Of a stretch of 64,000 bases of DNA, positions 31,679-40,900 are shown one piece after another. The position numbers and the translations under genes are program-made. The notes beneath the pieces were generated by a model. That model worked only from the letters and a program-made list of their open reading frames with translations, made no database searches and was not told where the DNA came from. This DNA comes from Phycisphaerae bacterium. Its GTDB lineage: Bacteria > Planctomycetota > Phycisphaerae > UBA1845 > Fen-1342. Where the stretch lies: the NCBI GenBank assembly GCA_022072445.1, contig JAJVHV010000001.1, positions 1 through 64,000 on the forward strand. The letters are read 5' to 3'. Numbering within the stretch: the stretch's first letter is position 1; each line of letters starts with the position of its first letter.

Positions 31679-31752
31679 CGAGGCCGACGGGGCTCGAACC
31701 CGCAACCTCCGCCGTGACAGGGCGGCGCTCTAACCAATTGAGCTACGGCCCC
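31679..31752 (-). tRNA. tRNA-Asp (GUC)
   Basis: 74 nt. Acceptor stem GGGGCCG pairs with CGGCCTC (one G-U). The D arm is AGCTCAATTGGTTAGAGC. The anticodon arm is GCCGCCCTGTCACGGCGG-like with anticodon GTC in CCTGTCACG. The T arm is GCGGGTTCGAGCCCCGT. The discriminator is G and CCA is not encoded. Confidence 0.96.
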
Positions 31753-31857
31753 GGGGGTATCGGACGTTTCTGGTGCGTCACGATCACCGGAGTCGGGTGA
31801 TTGTACCCCGGCGGGGTGGGCAGTCAACGGCCCGGGGCGGCCGGCGCGGGGGCGAAA

Positions 31858-32295
31858 ATGTACGTCGGCGGCATGGAAATTGCGGTGCCGTGCGATATGC
31901 AAGTCCGGTGCGGCCGATTTGAGCGTGAATTTCGCGTGCTGACGCTCGCGCTGGCGATCGCGGTGTTGCACGCCGGCGACCTGACGCTGACACTGGCTGA
32001 ATCGGAGACGCGGCTTTTCGCCGAAAGCAATCCGCTGGCGGCGGCACTGGTCGGCGGGCCGGCGTGGGGGCTGGTGGCGTTCAAGCTGGGACTGCTGGGC
32101 GCGGGCGTGGCGACGCTTCTGACGTTTCGGCGGCGTGCGGAGGCCGAAACGGCTGCGTGGGTGATTCTGGCGGTGACCGTCGCGCTGATGCTCTGGTGGC
32201 AGCAGTATTACCACTACTCGGAGCACTGTCTGGTTGACTTCGTGTCAGACATGCACCCGCCGCCGACGCTTGAGACATCGACGACGCTGCCGTGA
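31858..32295 (+). CDS. Small membrane protein, DUF5658-like
   Basis: About 145 residues from ATG 31858; TTG 31801 or the internal ATG near 31873 are alternatives and no ribosome-binding site decides. Three or four membrane helices are visible: LTLALAIAVLHAGDLTLTLA, LVAFKLGLLGAGVATLL and WVILAVTVALMLWWQQYYHY. The Asp in the first helix followed by FAESNPLAAAL resembles DUF5658 proteins, where a D and an ENP motif are conserved. The tail after the last helix is short and Thr-rich. It converges on the lipoprotein gene with a 9-nt gap. Function unknown. Confidence 0.7.
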   Translation: MYVGGMEIAVPCDMQVRCGRFEREFRVLTLALAIAVLHAGDLTLTLAESETRLFAESNPLAAALVGGPAWGLVAFKLGLLGAGVATLLTFRRRAEAETAAWVILAVTVALMLWWQQYYHYSEHCLVDFVSDMHPPPTLETSTTLP

Positions 32296-32304
32296 TCTTG
32301 GCGG

Positions 32305-33531
32305 CTACTCGGCGAAGACAGCGGTGCGCGTGATCACGCCGGTGCGCAGGTCGTAGGCGATCAGCACGTTGTTGCGGGAGTCCATCACGGCGGCGAAATC
32401 GTCGGTTAAGACCGCGCCGCCAGGTCCCGTCGTGTCGAAGGGCGTCTCGAAGGCTTGCTCGAAAAGCGTCACTTCGTCGCCGTCAAACACGCGCAGCACG
32501 TAAGTGACGGACTGTTCGAACGAGGAGAAGTCGATGGACTCGAAGTCGGCCGGGCCAGCGTAGCGCGCCAGCAGCGCAGCGCGGCCGTTGAGTGCGATCA
32601 GCGAGACGTAATCGCCGGAATCGGCGGAGTCGACGAATTCCGCGAGCGTGCGGCGGGATGCGTCGGCGAACACATAGGACTCGATTCTGAGGCTGGAGCC
32701 GCTATCCGAGTATTCCTCATCCACCCAGATCAGCTTCCCGTCGCCGAAAACCGGGCCCCAGGCCGAGAAGCCGGTGAGGTCGTCGGTGATGACACTGCGC
32801 TGGCCGGTGCTGAGGTCGACCAGCTCGATGCGATCACCGGCAAAGAACTCGTCCAGCGACTGTGTTTGAGCGTCGAACGGGGCGTCGGCACGGAAAGCGA
32901 GGAGATCGCCACTGAGCGCCGGGCTCCCGCCGAAATCGCTGACGCGATCGAAGACCTGTTGACGGCCCGTGAGCAAGTCGATGGCGACAATCAGCGACGA
33001 GCTGCCCGTGTCGCTGTGGAGCTGGACGATGAGGCGGTCTGATTCCAGGGCGGCGAGCGAGAGGTTGGAGGTGTGCGTGCCCAGCTCGGTCAGATAGACC
33101 TGTTCGGCGCCGGCTGCGAGATTCGCGACACTCACGCCGGTGTCGCTAAGGCTGGCGCGCCAATGCTCGTTAGCGAGTTCCGGCTGCCGCGCGCGGCCAC
33201 TGGCATCGATGCTGGAAACGTAGATGTCCTCGCTTCCGGCAGCGTCGTCGACCAGAACCTGTTCGTTGGTATCGAGGTTGAGTTCGAGGACGCGATATGT
33301 GGCGTCAGGCGGTTCGGAGGCGGCGCCGCTGAGCAGGTCGTTGAACGCCGACGACGGAAAGTCGGCCTTGGCGAGCACGACCGTGTTTCCGTTGCTGCGG
33401 AGCAGCAGCGTGCTCTCGGCGATGGACTCGAGCTGAGCCGGCGACGGCAGTCCGCCGCAGCCGACGTTCAACAGGCCGAGGAACAGGCCGCCGGCGACGA
33501 GATTGAGACCGCGTGACGAGAATCGCTTCAT
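32305..33531 (-). CDS. Lipoprotein with TolB-like beta-propeller
   Basis: 408 residues from ATG 33531-33529, with GGAGG seven nt upstream. The signal ends in LNVGC (Cys about 25), so it is lipid-anchored. The mature part is built of repeated blades of the kind VYLTELGTHTSNLSLAALESDRLIVQ, each about 45-50 residues, with recurrent DLxTGxxxxxxD turns (IDLLTGRQQVFD, VDLSTGQRSVITD, YDLRTGVITRTA). That suggests a seven-bladed propeller of the TolB/WD40-like class. No catalytic residues are seen; a scaffold or periplasmic binding role is likely. Confidence 0.78.
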   Translation of the reverse strand: MKRFSSRGLNLVAGGLFLGLLNVGCGGLPSPAQLESIAESTLLLRSNGNTVVLAKADFPSSAFNDLLSGAASEPPDATYRVLELNLDTNEQVLVDDAAGSEDIYVSSIDASGRARQPELANEHWRASLSDTGVSVANLAAGAEQVYLTELGTHTSNLSLAALESDRLIVQLHSDTGSSSLIVAIDLLTGRQQVFDRVSDFGGSPALSGDLLAFRADAPFDAQTQSLDEFFAGDRIELVDLSTGQRSVITDDLTGFSAWGPVFGDGKLIWVDEEYSDSGSSLRIESYVFADASRRTLAEFVDSADSGDYVSLIALNGRAALLARYAGPADFESIDFSSFEQSVTYVLRVFDGDEVTLFEQAFETPFDTTGPGGAVLTDDFAAVMDSRNNVLIAYDLRTGVITRTAVFAE

Positions 33532-33636
33532 GGCAGGTCCTCCGGACGAGATTCCGCGATTGTGTGTTTTTTGACCCGACAGGACTTCAACACGCGCGAC
33601 CGGTAATTTTCTCAGGCACCAACTGTCAGCCTGGCG

Positions 33637-36429
33637 CTACTCGGCGTCCTTGGCGCCGATAACGCTCACGGTGCCGAACTGCTCGATCTGTGACTTCACT
33701 TTCTGCGCGCTGCCGACGACGACGATGACCATTCGCGACGGATCGACGACGCCGTGAATCAGGCGCATACAGTCGTCGGCGGTGGTGGCAGCGACGGTCT
33801 TGAGCATCTGCTCGTAGTAGTCGGCGGGCAGGCGGTTGTATTCGATGTTCCAGAGGCTGTCGACGACCTGCTGCGGCGTCTCGCGGTCGCCGGCGAAGCT
33901 GCCCAGGATGTAGGCTCGCGTGTCGTTCAGCTCCTTTTCGCTCGGCGGTTCCTGCGTCAGCCGGTTGATCTCGCCGACGACGGCGTCGAGCGCCTCGCCG
34001 GTAGACTCGGTTTTGCTGAAGGTGCTGGCGCGGAACTGTCCGGCGAAGCGCTGCGTGCTGAATCCGCCGCCGGCGCCATACGTCAGACCCTTCTTGACGC
34101 GGATAGTGTCGTTCAACCGGCTGTTGAACGCGCCGCCGAAATAGCCGCTGACGACGGACTGATAGAAATAGTCGGGGTGGTCGCGCATCAGTCCGGGGAA
34201 CCCGACACGAATCTGGCTCTGCACGCCGGGATAGTCGACCAGAAACACCTGGTTGGATTCGATCTTCGGAATCGGCGGCAGCGTGTATTGCGGCGGCGTG
34301 CGTTCGGCTTTCCAATCGCCGAAGGTCTTTTCGGCCAGTGTGTAGGCGCTGGCTGGGTCGATGTCGCCGGCGAAATAGAGCGTGGCTGTGTCGGGCCGGG
34401 CGTTTTCCTGCCAGAAGGACTTGACGTCGTCGGCCTTGAGCTTATCGATGTCCTCGGGCTCGCCGGTCGCGGTGCGGGCGTAGGGGTGCTCGCCGTAGAG
34501 CCGGCGGCGCAGCTCGCGTTCGGCGATGTAGCCGGGTTCGGCGGCGGAGACGGCCAGGCCGGAGCGGACCTGCTTACGCAGTTTCTCGAATTCGTCGGCC
34601 GGAAAGGTGGGCCGCAGGACGACGTCGCCCATCAGCGTCATGGCACGATCAATGTGCTCGGGCAGGCAGCTCAGTTCGACCGAGGCGGTGTCGAGGCTGG
34701 CCGAGCCGCCGAGCGAGATTCCGTAGGTCTCCATTTCGTCGGCGAGCTGAGCTTCGGTCAGGTCGCCGGCGCCTTTCGTGAGCATGCCGGTCGCCAGCGA
34801 GGCGGAGCCGGGCAAGGACTCGATCCAGGCGCCGGACTGAAGGCCGAGCGTGGCGGTGACGAAGGGCACCTCGTGGTTCTGCACGACGACGACTTTCAGA
34901 CCGTTGCCGAGAGTTTTGGACTCGAAGCGCGGCGTGGGGTCGGCGGCGAGCGGCGCGGCGATCGGGGGCTTTTCGGCATATTGACCCGGGCGAGACAGAC
35001 CCGCCCGGCCGGGCGCGGGCGGCTCGGTCTCGGGCTTGGCGGTGATCGGGGCGTCGTCCTCCTGATTGCGCTTCCGGCCGAACAGGCTTTTCAGCAGGTT
35101 GCGCTCGATCGTGATCTTCAAGCCGCGCTCGTCGGCCAGATACGTTTGAGCGACACGCTGCACGTCGGCCGTGGTGACGGCGCGGATGCGCTCGATGCGG
35201 CGATTGACGGCGCTGGTGTCGCCCTCGATGAGGGCGGCGTTGCCGAGCAGGCTGGCCTTGCTGGCGACGGTCAGGTTGCCGGCGACGATCTGCGTGAGCA
35301 TCTGGTTGCGGGCCTTGGTCAACTCGCGTTCGGTCACGGGCTCGGAGCGGATGCGTTGCAGATGTTCGTCGATGACGCCGAGGACCTTCTTCGTGTCGCC
35401 GCCCAGGAGATTCAGCGCGGCGCCCGCCGCGAAGATGCCGTCCTGCTCGAACGAGAAAGCGATCGACGCGGCCGCCATGGCAAGCTGCTGGTCGGCGACG
35501 ATCTCGCGATAGAGGCGGCTGCTGGTGCCGCCGCCGAGGATCAGCGCGAGCATCTGGAGCGGCACGTAGTCGGGATGGGCGACGCCGACGGTGCGGAAGA
35601 TGTAGCCGACGGCCGGCAGAGGGGCGTTATCTTCCTTGATCGTGATGGCGCGGGCCTCGGCCGGCAGCGGGTCGCGGATCGAAACGCGCGGCGGGTCGGG
35701 ATAGCGCGGAATCCAGCCGAAGCACCGGCGCGCGAGAGCCTGCGCGTCGTCGTGCTTGACGGCGCCGACGATCACGAGCACGGCGTTATTCGGGACGTAG
35801 TAGCGCGTCCAGAATTCGCGCAGCTCCTGCACTTCGGAGGCCCGCAGGTGCGGGATGCGGCCGATCGGCGACCAGCGGTAAGGGTGCGTCTTGAAGACTT
35901 CGGGCAACACTTTTTCGGGTACCGTGCCGTAGGGGCGGTTCAGGCCGAGGCGGCGCTCCTCCTCGACCACCTTGCGCTCGGTGTCGAATGCGGTCTGGTC
36001 GATTTTCAGAAACGCCATCCGCTCGGCTTCGAGCCACAGCGCGAGTTCGAGCTGGTTGGCCGGCAGCGTCTGCACGTAGGTCGTGTTGTCGAACGACGTG
36101 TACGCGTTGCAGTCGCCGCCGGTGCGGCGGATGAGGTCGAAGTGGTCGGTGGGGCCGAGGCGATCGGTGCCACGGAACATCATGTGCTCGAACATGTGGG
36201 CGAAGCCCTGCCGCTCGGGATTCTCATCCTTGGAGCCGACGTGATACCAGAGCTGGACGGCGACGACCGGGCAGGAGAAGTCTTCCAGCGTGACGACGCG
36301 CAACCCGTTGTCGAGCGTGACTTCGCGATAATCGAAAAGCTGGGCGTCATCGGCGATCGCGGAGCGCGCGAATGCGACGACGAGGGCGGAAACCAGAGTG
36401 ACGAAGCAGGTGTGACGACGGGCGGGCAT
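33637..36429 (-). CDS. Double M16 (insulinase-type) metallopeptidase, secreted
   Basis: 930 residues from ATG 36429-36427 with GGAG six nt upstream; a GTG four codons earlier lacks a site. A signal peptide (about 1-26) ends SAIADD. The N-half is an active M16 domain with inverted zinc motif HMFEH (H78, E81, H82) in GFAHMFEHMMF and the third ligand expected in FDTERKVVEEERRLG. The C-half (from about 480, LGNGLKVVVVQNHEVPF) is a second M16 domain whose equivalent site reads SLATGMLTKG, so it is inactive. This active/inactive pairing is the normal clamshell of PqqL/YmxG-type enzymes, which degrade short peptides. Confidence 0.93.
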   Translation of the reverse strand: MPARRHTCFVTLVSALVVAFARSAIADDAQLFDYREVTLDNGLRVVTLEDFSCPVVAVQLWYHVGSKDENPERQGFAHMFEHMMFRGTDRLGPTDHFDLIRRTGGDCNAYTSFDNTTYVQTLPANQLELALWLEAERMAFLKIDQTAFDTERKVVEEERRLGLNRPYGTVPEKVLPEVFKTHPYRWSPIGRIPHLRASEVQELREFWTRYYVPNNAVLVIVGAVKHDDAQALARRCFGWIPRYPDPPRVSIRDPLPAEARAITIKEDNAPLPAVGYIFRTVGVAHPDYVPLQMLALILGGGTSSRLYREIVADQQLAMAAASIAFSFEQDGIFAAGAALNLLGGDTKKVLGVIDEHLQRIRSEPVTERELTKARNQMLTQIVAGNLTVASKASLLGNAALIEGDTSAVNRRIERIRAVTTADVQRVAQTYLADERGLKITIERNLLKSLFGRKRNQEDDAPITAKPETEPPAPGRAGLSRPGQYAEKPPIAAPLAADPTPRFESKTLGNGLKVVVVQNHEVPFVTATLGLQSGAWIESLPGSASLATGMLTKGAGDLTEAQLADEMETYGISLGGSASLDTASVELSCLPEHIDRAMTLMGDVVLRPTFPADEFEKLRKQVRSGLAVSAAEPGYIAERELRRRLYGEHPYARTATGEPEDIDKLKADDVKSFWQENARPDTATLYFAGDIDPASAYTLAEKTFGDWKAERTPPQYTLPPIPKIESNQVFLVDYPGVQSQIRVGFPGLMRDHPDYFYQSVVSGYFGGAFNSRLNDTIRVKKGLTYGAGGGFSTQRFAGQFRASTFSKTESTGEALDAVVGEINRLTQEPPSEKELNDTRAYILGSFAGDRETPQQVVDSLWNIEYNRLPADYYEQMLKTVAATTADDCMRLIHGVVDPSRMVIVVVGSAQKVKSQIEQFGTVSVIGAKDAE

Positions 36430-36583
36430 GGGTGTCTCCACAAATGAGCGGTCAACGGCGTTGGCTCGGGTGTGAATGATACAGCAACGGCGCGGCCGGG
36501 GGCAGGCGGGGACGCGATCAACCCGCGTGAGGACACGCCGGATCGGATGGAGTGCAGCCGGCGGCGGCGGCTCTCCGACGGCA

Positions 36584-36733
36584 ATGCAGAATGAAGAATG
36601 CAGAGTGCAGAACGCAGGCGCATCAAACGCAGCCGAGGGCGTGGGGAGCGCAGCCGAGGGCGTGGGGAGCGCAGCCGAGGGCGTGGGGAGCGCAGCCGAG
36701 GGCGTGGGGAGTCCAGCCGAGGGCGACTCGCGC
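36584..36733. repeat. Tandem 21-bp repeats with a GCAGAA-type run upstream
   Basis: Unit CGCAGCCGAGGGCGTGGGGA plus G, four copies from 36629 to 36712, then one diverged copy to about 36733. Before it, 36584-36621 is a low-complexity run of GCAGAATG/GCAGAGTG steps. The repeat ends at the stop codon of the propeller gene at 36737. Confidence 0.88.
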
Positions 36734-36736
36734 GCT

Positions 36737-37816
36737 TCAGGGCGCGCGGGCGGTGAGTTCCCCCGTAGGCGACAGGCCGATCCAGTCGGCGACGAAGACC
36801 TGCGACTCCTTGGCAGGGCCGCGCTGCGACGTCCACATCATCTGCCGGCCGTCAGCCGAGAAAACGGGCAGGCCGTCGAAGCGCGGCGACGTCGTGACGC
36901 GGGTCATGTCGCTGCCGTCGTCGCGCAGCAGATAGAGGTCGTAGTTCGGCCGTTCGTTCGGGCGGTGCTCGGCGCGGGTGAAGATCAGCCACTTGCCCGA
37001 GGGGTGCCAGAACGGGCACCAGTGCAGCACGTTCGGATCGTGCGTGATCTGGCGCTCTTCCGTGCCCTCCAGGTTGTTGATGAAAATCTGCATGTTGCCG
37101 TCGCCGGTGCGGTCGGAGCGGTAGACGATGCGTTTGCCGTCCGGGCTGAAGAACGGGCCGCCGTCGTAGCCCTTGGCGCGGGTGATGCGACGGGAGTTCT
37201 TGCCGTCGGCGTCGCAGATGTAGATCTCCTGGTCGCCGTCGCGCATCGACGAAAAGACGATCTGTTTGCCGTCCGGGGAGAACGAGCACTCGGCGTCGTA
37301 GCCGTCAGCTTCGATCAGACGGCGCTGCTGGCCGCTGCGAAAATCGTGCTCGAATACGTCCATGCCGGGAAAGAACGACCAGGCGTAGTTGCGCTGCCCG
37401 GCCTGCGAGGCTTTTTCGGCCACCTCCGGCGGCAGCACCGCGGGCCGCAGGTCCAGGTGGTTCGAAGCGAAGATCAGCCGATCGCCGGACGGGTGGAAAA
37501 ACGCGCAGGTTGTGGCACCCGTGCCGCTGCTGATGAGTTTCAAGCCGGTCGCGTCGGCGTTGATGACGTAAATCTGGTAGTTGGTCTGCCCCTTCGGATA
37601 GGCCTGAAAGCAGATGCGCCGGCCGTCGGGGCTGAAATACGCCTCGCCGGAACGGTCGAGGCCCATGTCGGCGCGCGTGATTTGGCGCGCATTGCGGAAC
37701 CAGCGTTCCTCGCCTTCGACCGTGAGCGTGTCCTGAGCCAGAGCCGCGGTGGGTCCGGCGCTCATGACGAGGGCGGCGAAAAGCGCGGTTTTCTGACGTG
37801 GGGTGAGACGGCGCAT
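36737..37816 (-). CDS. Secreted TolB-like beta-propeller protein
   Basis: 359 residues from ATG 37816-37814 with GAGGAG six nt upstream; a TTG two codons earlier is less likely. A signal peptide ends AALAQD near residue 28. At least five WD40-like PD40 repeats follow, with the FSPDGxxIxF(Q/S) signature (AYFSPDGRRICFQ, CSFSPDGKQIVFSS, FFSPDGKRIVYRSD, VFSADGRQMMW), each about 45-50 residues. TolB-type propellers are periplasmic scaffolds. Its upstream region is divergent with the giant kinase. Confidence 0.85.
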   Translation of the reverse strand: MRRLTPRQKTALFAALVMSAGPTAALAQDTLTVEGEERWFRNARQITRADMGLDRSGEAYFSPDGRRICFQAYPKGQTNYQIYVINADATGLKLISSGTGATTCAFFHPSGDRLIFASNHLDLRPAVLPPEVAEKASQAGQRNYAWSFFPGMDVFEHDFRSGQQRRLIEADGYDAECSFSPDGKQIVFSSMRDGDQEIYICDADGKNSRRITRAKGYDGGPFFSPDGKRIVYRSDRTGDGNMQIFINNLEGTEERQITHDPNVLHWCPFWHPSGKWLIFTRAEHRPNERPNYDLYLLRDDGSDMTRVTTSPRFDGLPVFSADGRQMMWTSQRGPAKESQVFVADWIGLSPTGELTARAP

Positions 37817-37997
37817 CGTCAACTCCTCATGTGGGCGGTCGGGGCGCGACGATTCGACGCCCGCCGTGCGACATCCGACGACCGGGATCGTACAATCACA
37901 TGTCGGTATCTGTCACGCGCCCCGCGGCTCCGGGCCGGCGGCACGGGTGAGTTTGCGCGGTCAGTCAGCACGTCGCGCCAAGGGTTGAAGTGGGTTC

Positions 37998-40900
37998 ATG
38001 ACGCCGCCGTCCAGCCACGATCCGCTCCGCCCCGAGCAGGCCGTCTCGCTCGGCAGTTCCGGCCGCGCGCCGTCCGGGGCGGGCTATTCCGGCGTGCGCG
38101 TTTCGCCGGCGGACAAGACGGGTCCGGACGACGTGACGCGCGTGGCGCCGTCGCGCGGGGGCGGCCCGCCGCCGGGCAACGACATCGAAGCGCCGCTGAT
38201 CGACGGGTACGCGATTCACGAGGAGATCTACCGGGGCGGGCAGGGGATTGTCTATCGTGCGACGCAACTTGGCACGAAGCGCGAGGTGGCGCTGAAGGTG
38301 ATCCTGGAGGGGCCGTACGCCGGAGACGACGCGCGGCGGCGGTTCGAGCGTGAAGTGGAGCTGGCGGCGTCGCTGAAGCACCCGAACATCGTGACGATCC
38401 TGGATTCGGGCGTCAGCCACGAGCGCTACTACTTCGCGATGGACTTCATTCGCGGGCAGCGGCTCGATCGCCATTTCCAGTCGGCGCATCCGTCGCTGGT
38501 TGAGACGCTGAAGCTGTGCGAGAAGATCGCGCATGGGGTGAATTTCGCGCACCAGCGCGGCGTGATCCACCGCGACCTGAAGCCGTCGAACATCATGATC
38601 GACGCTGACGGCGAGCCGCAGATTCTGGATTTCGGCCTGGCCAAGCACGCGCGGCAGGGGGCGGCGCACCAGACGACGGTGCAACTGCTTTCGGTGACCG
38701 GGCAGATTCTGGGCACGGTGGCCTACATGTCGCCCGAGCAGGCCGCGTCGCCGCAGGACATCGACGTCCGCAGCGACGTTTACTCGCTGGGCGTGATCTT
38801 CTACGAAATCCTGCTCGGCCAGCCGCCGTATCCGATCAGCGGTCCGTTGGGCGAAGTGTTGACGAACATCGCGCGGGTGGAGCCGAGTTCGCCGCGCTCG
38901 ATCCGCATGCAATCGCGGTTTGGCCGCGAGATCGACGACGAGCTGAGCACGATTCTGCTCAAGGCGCTGGAGAAAGAGCCGGACCGGCGTTACCAGACGG
39001 CCGGCGACCTGGCCAGCGACATCGGGCGCTATTTGCGGGGCGAACCGATCGAGGCGAAGCGCGCCAGCGGCCTGTACATGCTGCGCAAGACGCTGCGGCG
39101 CTATCGCGTGCAGACGGCGGCGGCCGGGCTGATGCTGGCGATGGTGCTGGGCTTTCTGATCGTGTTCGCCGTGCTCTACCAGCGCGAGCGGGCGTCCCGC
39201 GCCCTGGCGGCGGACAAGGCCCAAAAGGCCGAGACGGCGCGCCTTGCCGCCGAAGAGGCCGAGCAGCGTGAGCGCACGGCGCGGCGTGACGCGGAGCAAC
39301 TGGCGGGGAGCCTGCACAAGTCGGTGTTGCGGCAGAAGATTCAGCGCGGCGACGTGGCCCGTGCGCAGGGCGACCTGGCGGGAGCGCGCGACAGCTACTG
39401 GGAGGCGTTCGCCGACACGGACGACGCGCTGACGCACTGGAATCTGCGGCAGTACTACATGGAGACGGGCGAGGTCAGCTCGCACCAACTCGCGATGGTC
39501 GAGACCGAGTTGGCGGCGGTATCGCCGGACGGACGCCTGGCCGCCGTGTGCGACACGCGCACGTCCCTGTGCGTCCGCGACGTGCTGACCGATGAGATTC
39601 TGCTCTGGGCGCCGCTGCCTGGCGCGGCGACGTGCCTGGGGGTCGACGCGCTGGGCCGCACGACGGTCGCCGGGCGCGGCTGGTTGCGCGTTTTCGAACG
39701 CGGCGTGCTCAAGCCGCGCCACGTCGTAGAGCTTCCCGACGGCTTCGTCGCCGAGGGGATCACCACGGCGGCGGGCGGCCGCCTGGTGTATCTGGCGGAC
39801 GCGGAGCGGCTGATGTGCATCGACCTGAAGCGAGGCGAGGCCGCCGCCGAGCAGCGTTTCAACGGCCGCCGCACCGGCCCACTCGCCGGATCGACCACCA
39901 GCAATCGCTGCGCGGTGCCAACCGACGCGGGCGTCGAGCTTTTCGGACTTCGCGGAGACGGCGTCCTTTCGGCCGAGCTGATCGCGGCGACGCAGGGCCT
40001 CTATCCGCGCGGCGTGCGGTTTCTCGACGACGACCGATTGGTGGTGCTGACGAACGTGGTGACGCTGGTTCACCTGGGTGGGGTGGGCCGCGGCCGCAGC
40101 GAGCTGCTGATGGCGCCGGCGGGCACGTGGGACTTGCTCGACGTCGCGCCGGGCGCGTCGGTCGTGGCCCTCGCGGCCGAGGACGGGCGCGTGGCGGTCT
40201 TTCGTCTGGATGAAACCGGGCGCGATGCGTCGTTCGCCGGTCCACCGAACCGAAGAGTGCCGCGTCTCCCGGGCGAAGCGCTGGCTGCCACGCAGGAGTG
40301 GCGCGTAACGCACCTCGGGCTGCGTCAGGTGCTGCTCTCGCCGGACGGCGAAGCTCTGCTGACCGTCGACTCGCGCGGCACGCTGACGCGTTGGGATGTC
40401 GAAAGTCCGCAACGGCGACGCGTGTTGCCGCGGGCGGTGTTCGACATCGGCGCGGCGCGCGACGGTTCGACGGCGGCGTTGCTGGATACGGATGGTCGCG
40501 TGACGATCATCGACCGCGAGCGCGTCGACCAGCCGCGGGCGATCCCTGGGAGCCGGCTGATCATGCGGATCGCGGGCCTCAAGCCCTCGGACGTGTCGAT
40601 GTCCTTCGATGCGACCGGGAAACGCCTGCTGCTGCGTTTCGGCGGGATGGTCCAACTGGTCGACGTGGCGAACGAGCGTTCGATCTTCGGCGTGTCGTGG
40701 GCCCACGCCGACGTGCCGACGCTGCGGCAGTCGGCGCTTTCGGACGATGGCGCGGTCATCGCGTTCTGTGCCGAGTCGCTGGCCGGCGATCAGCAGCAGA
40801 TCTTTCTGTGTCGCACCGACGCGGCCCGTCCGGCGGTCGGCCGGCGACGCCTGACGGCGCCCGAGCTGCTCGCCCCCGCCGCTGAGCCCGTCAGTCTGAT

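Noticed and set aside
33754-36447. 897-residue open frame antisense to the M16 gene
   Set aside because: High-GC shadow; the opposite strand has clear M16 motifs.
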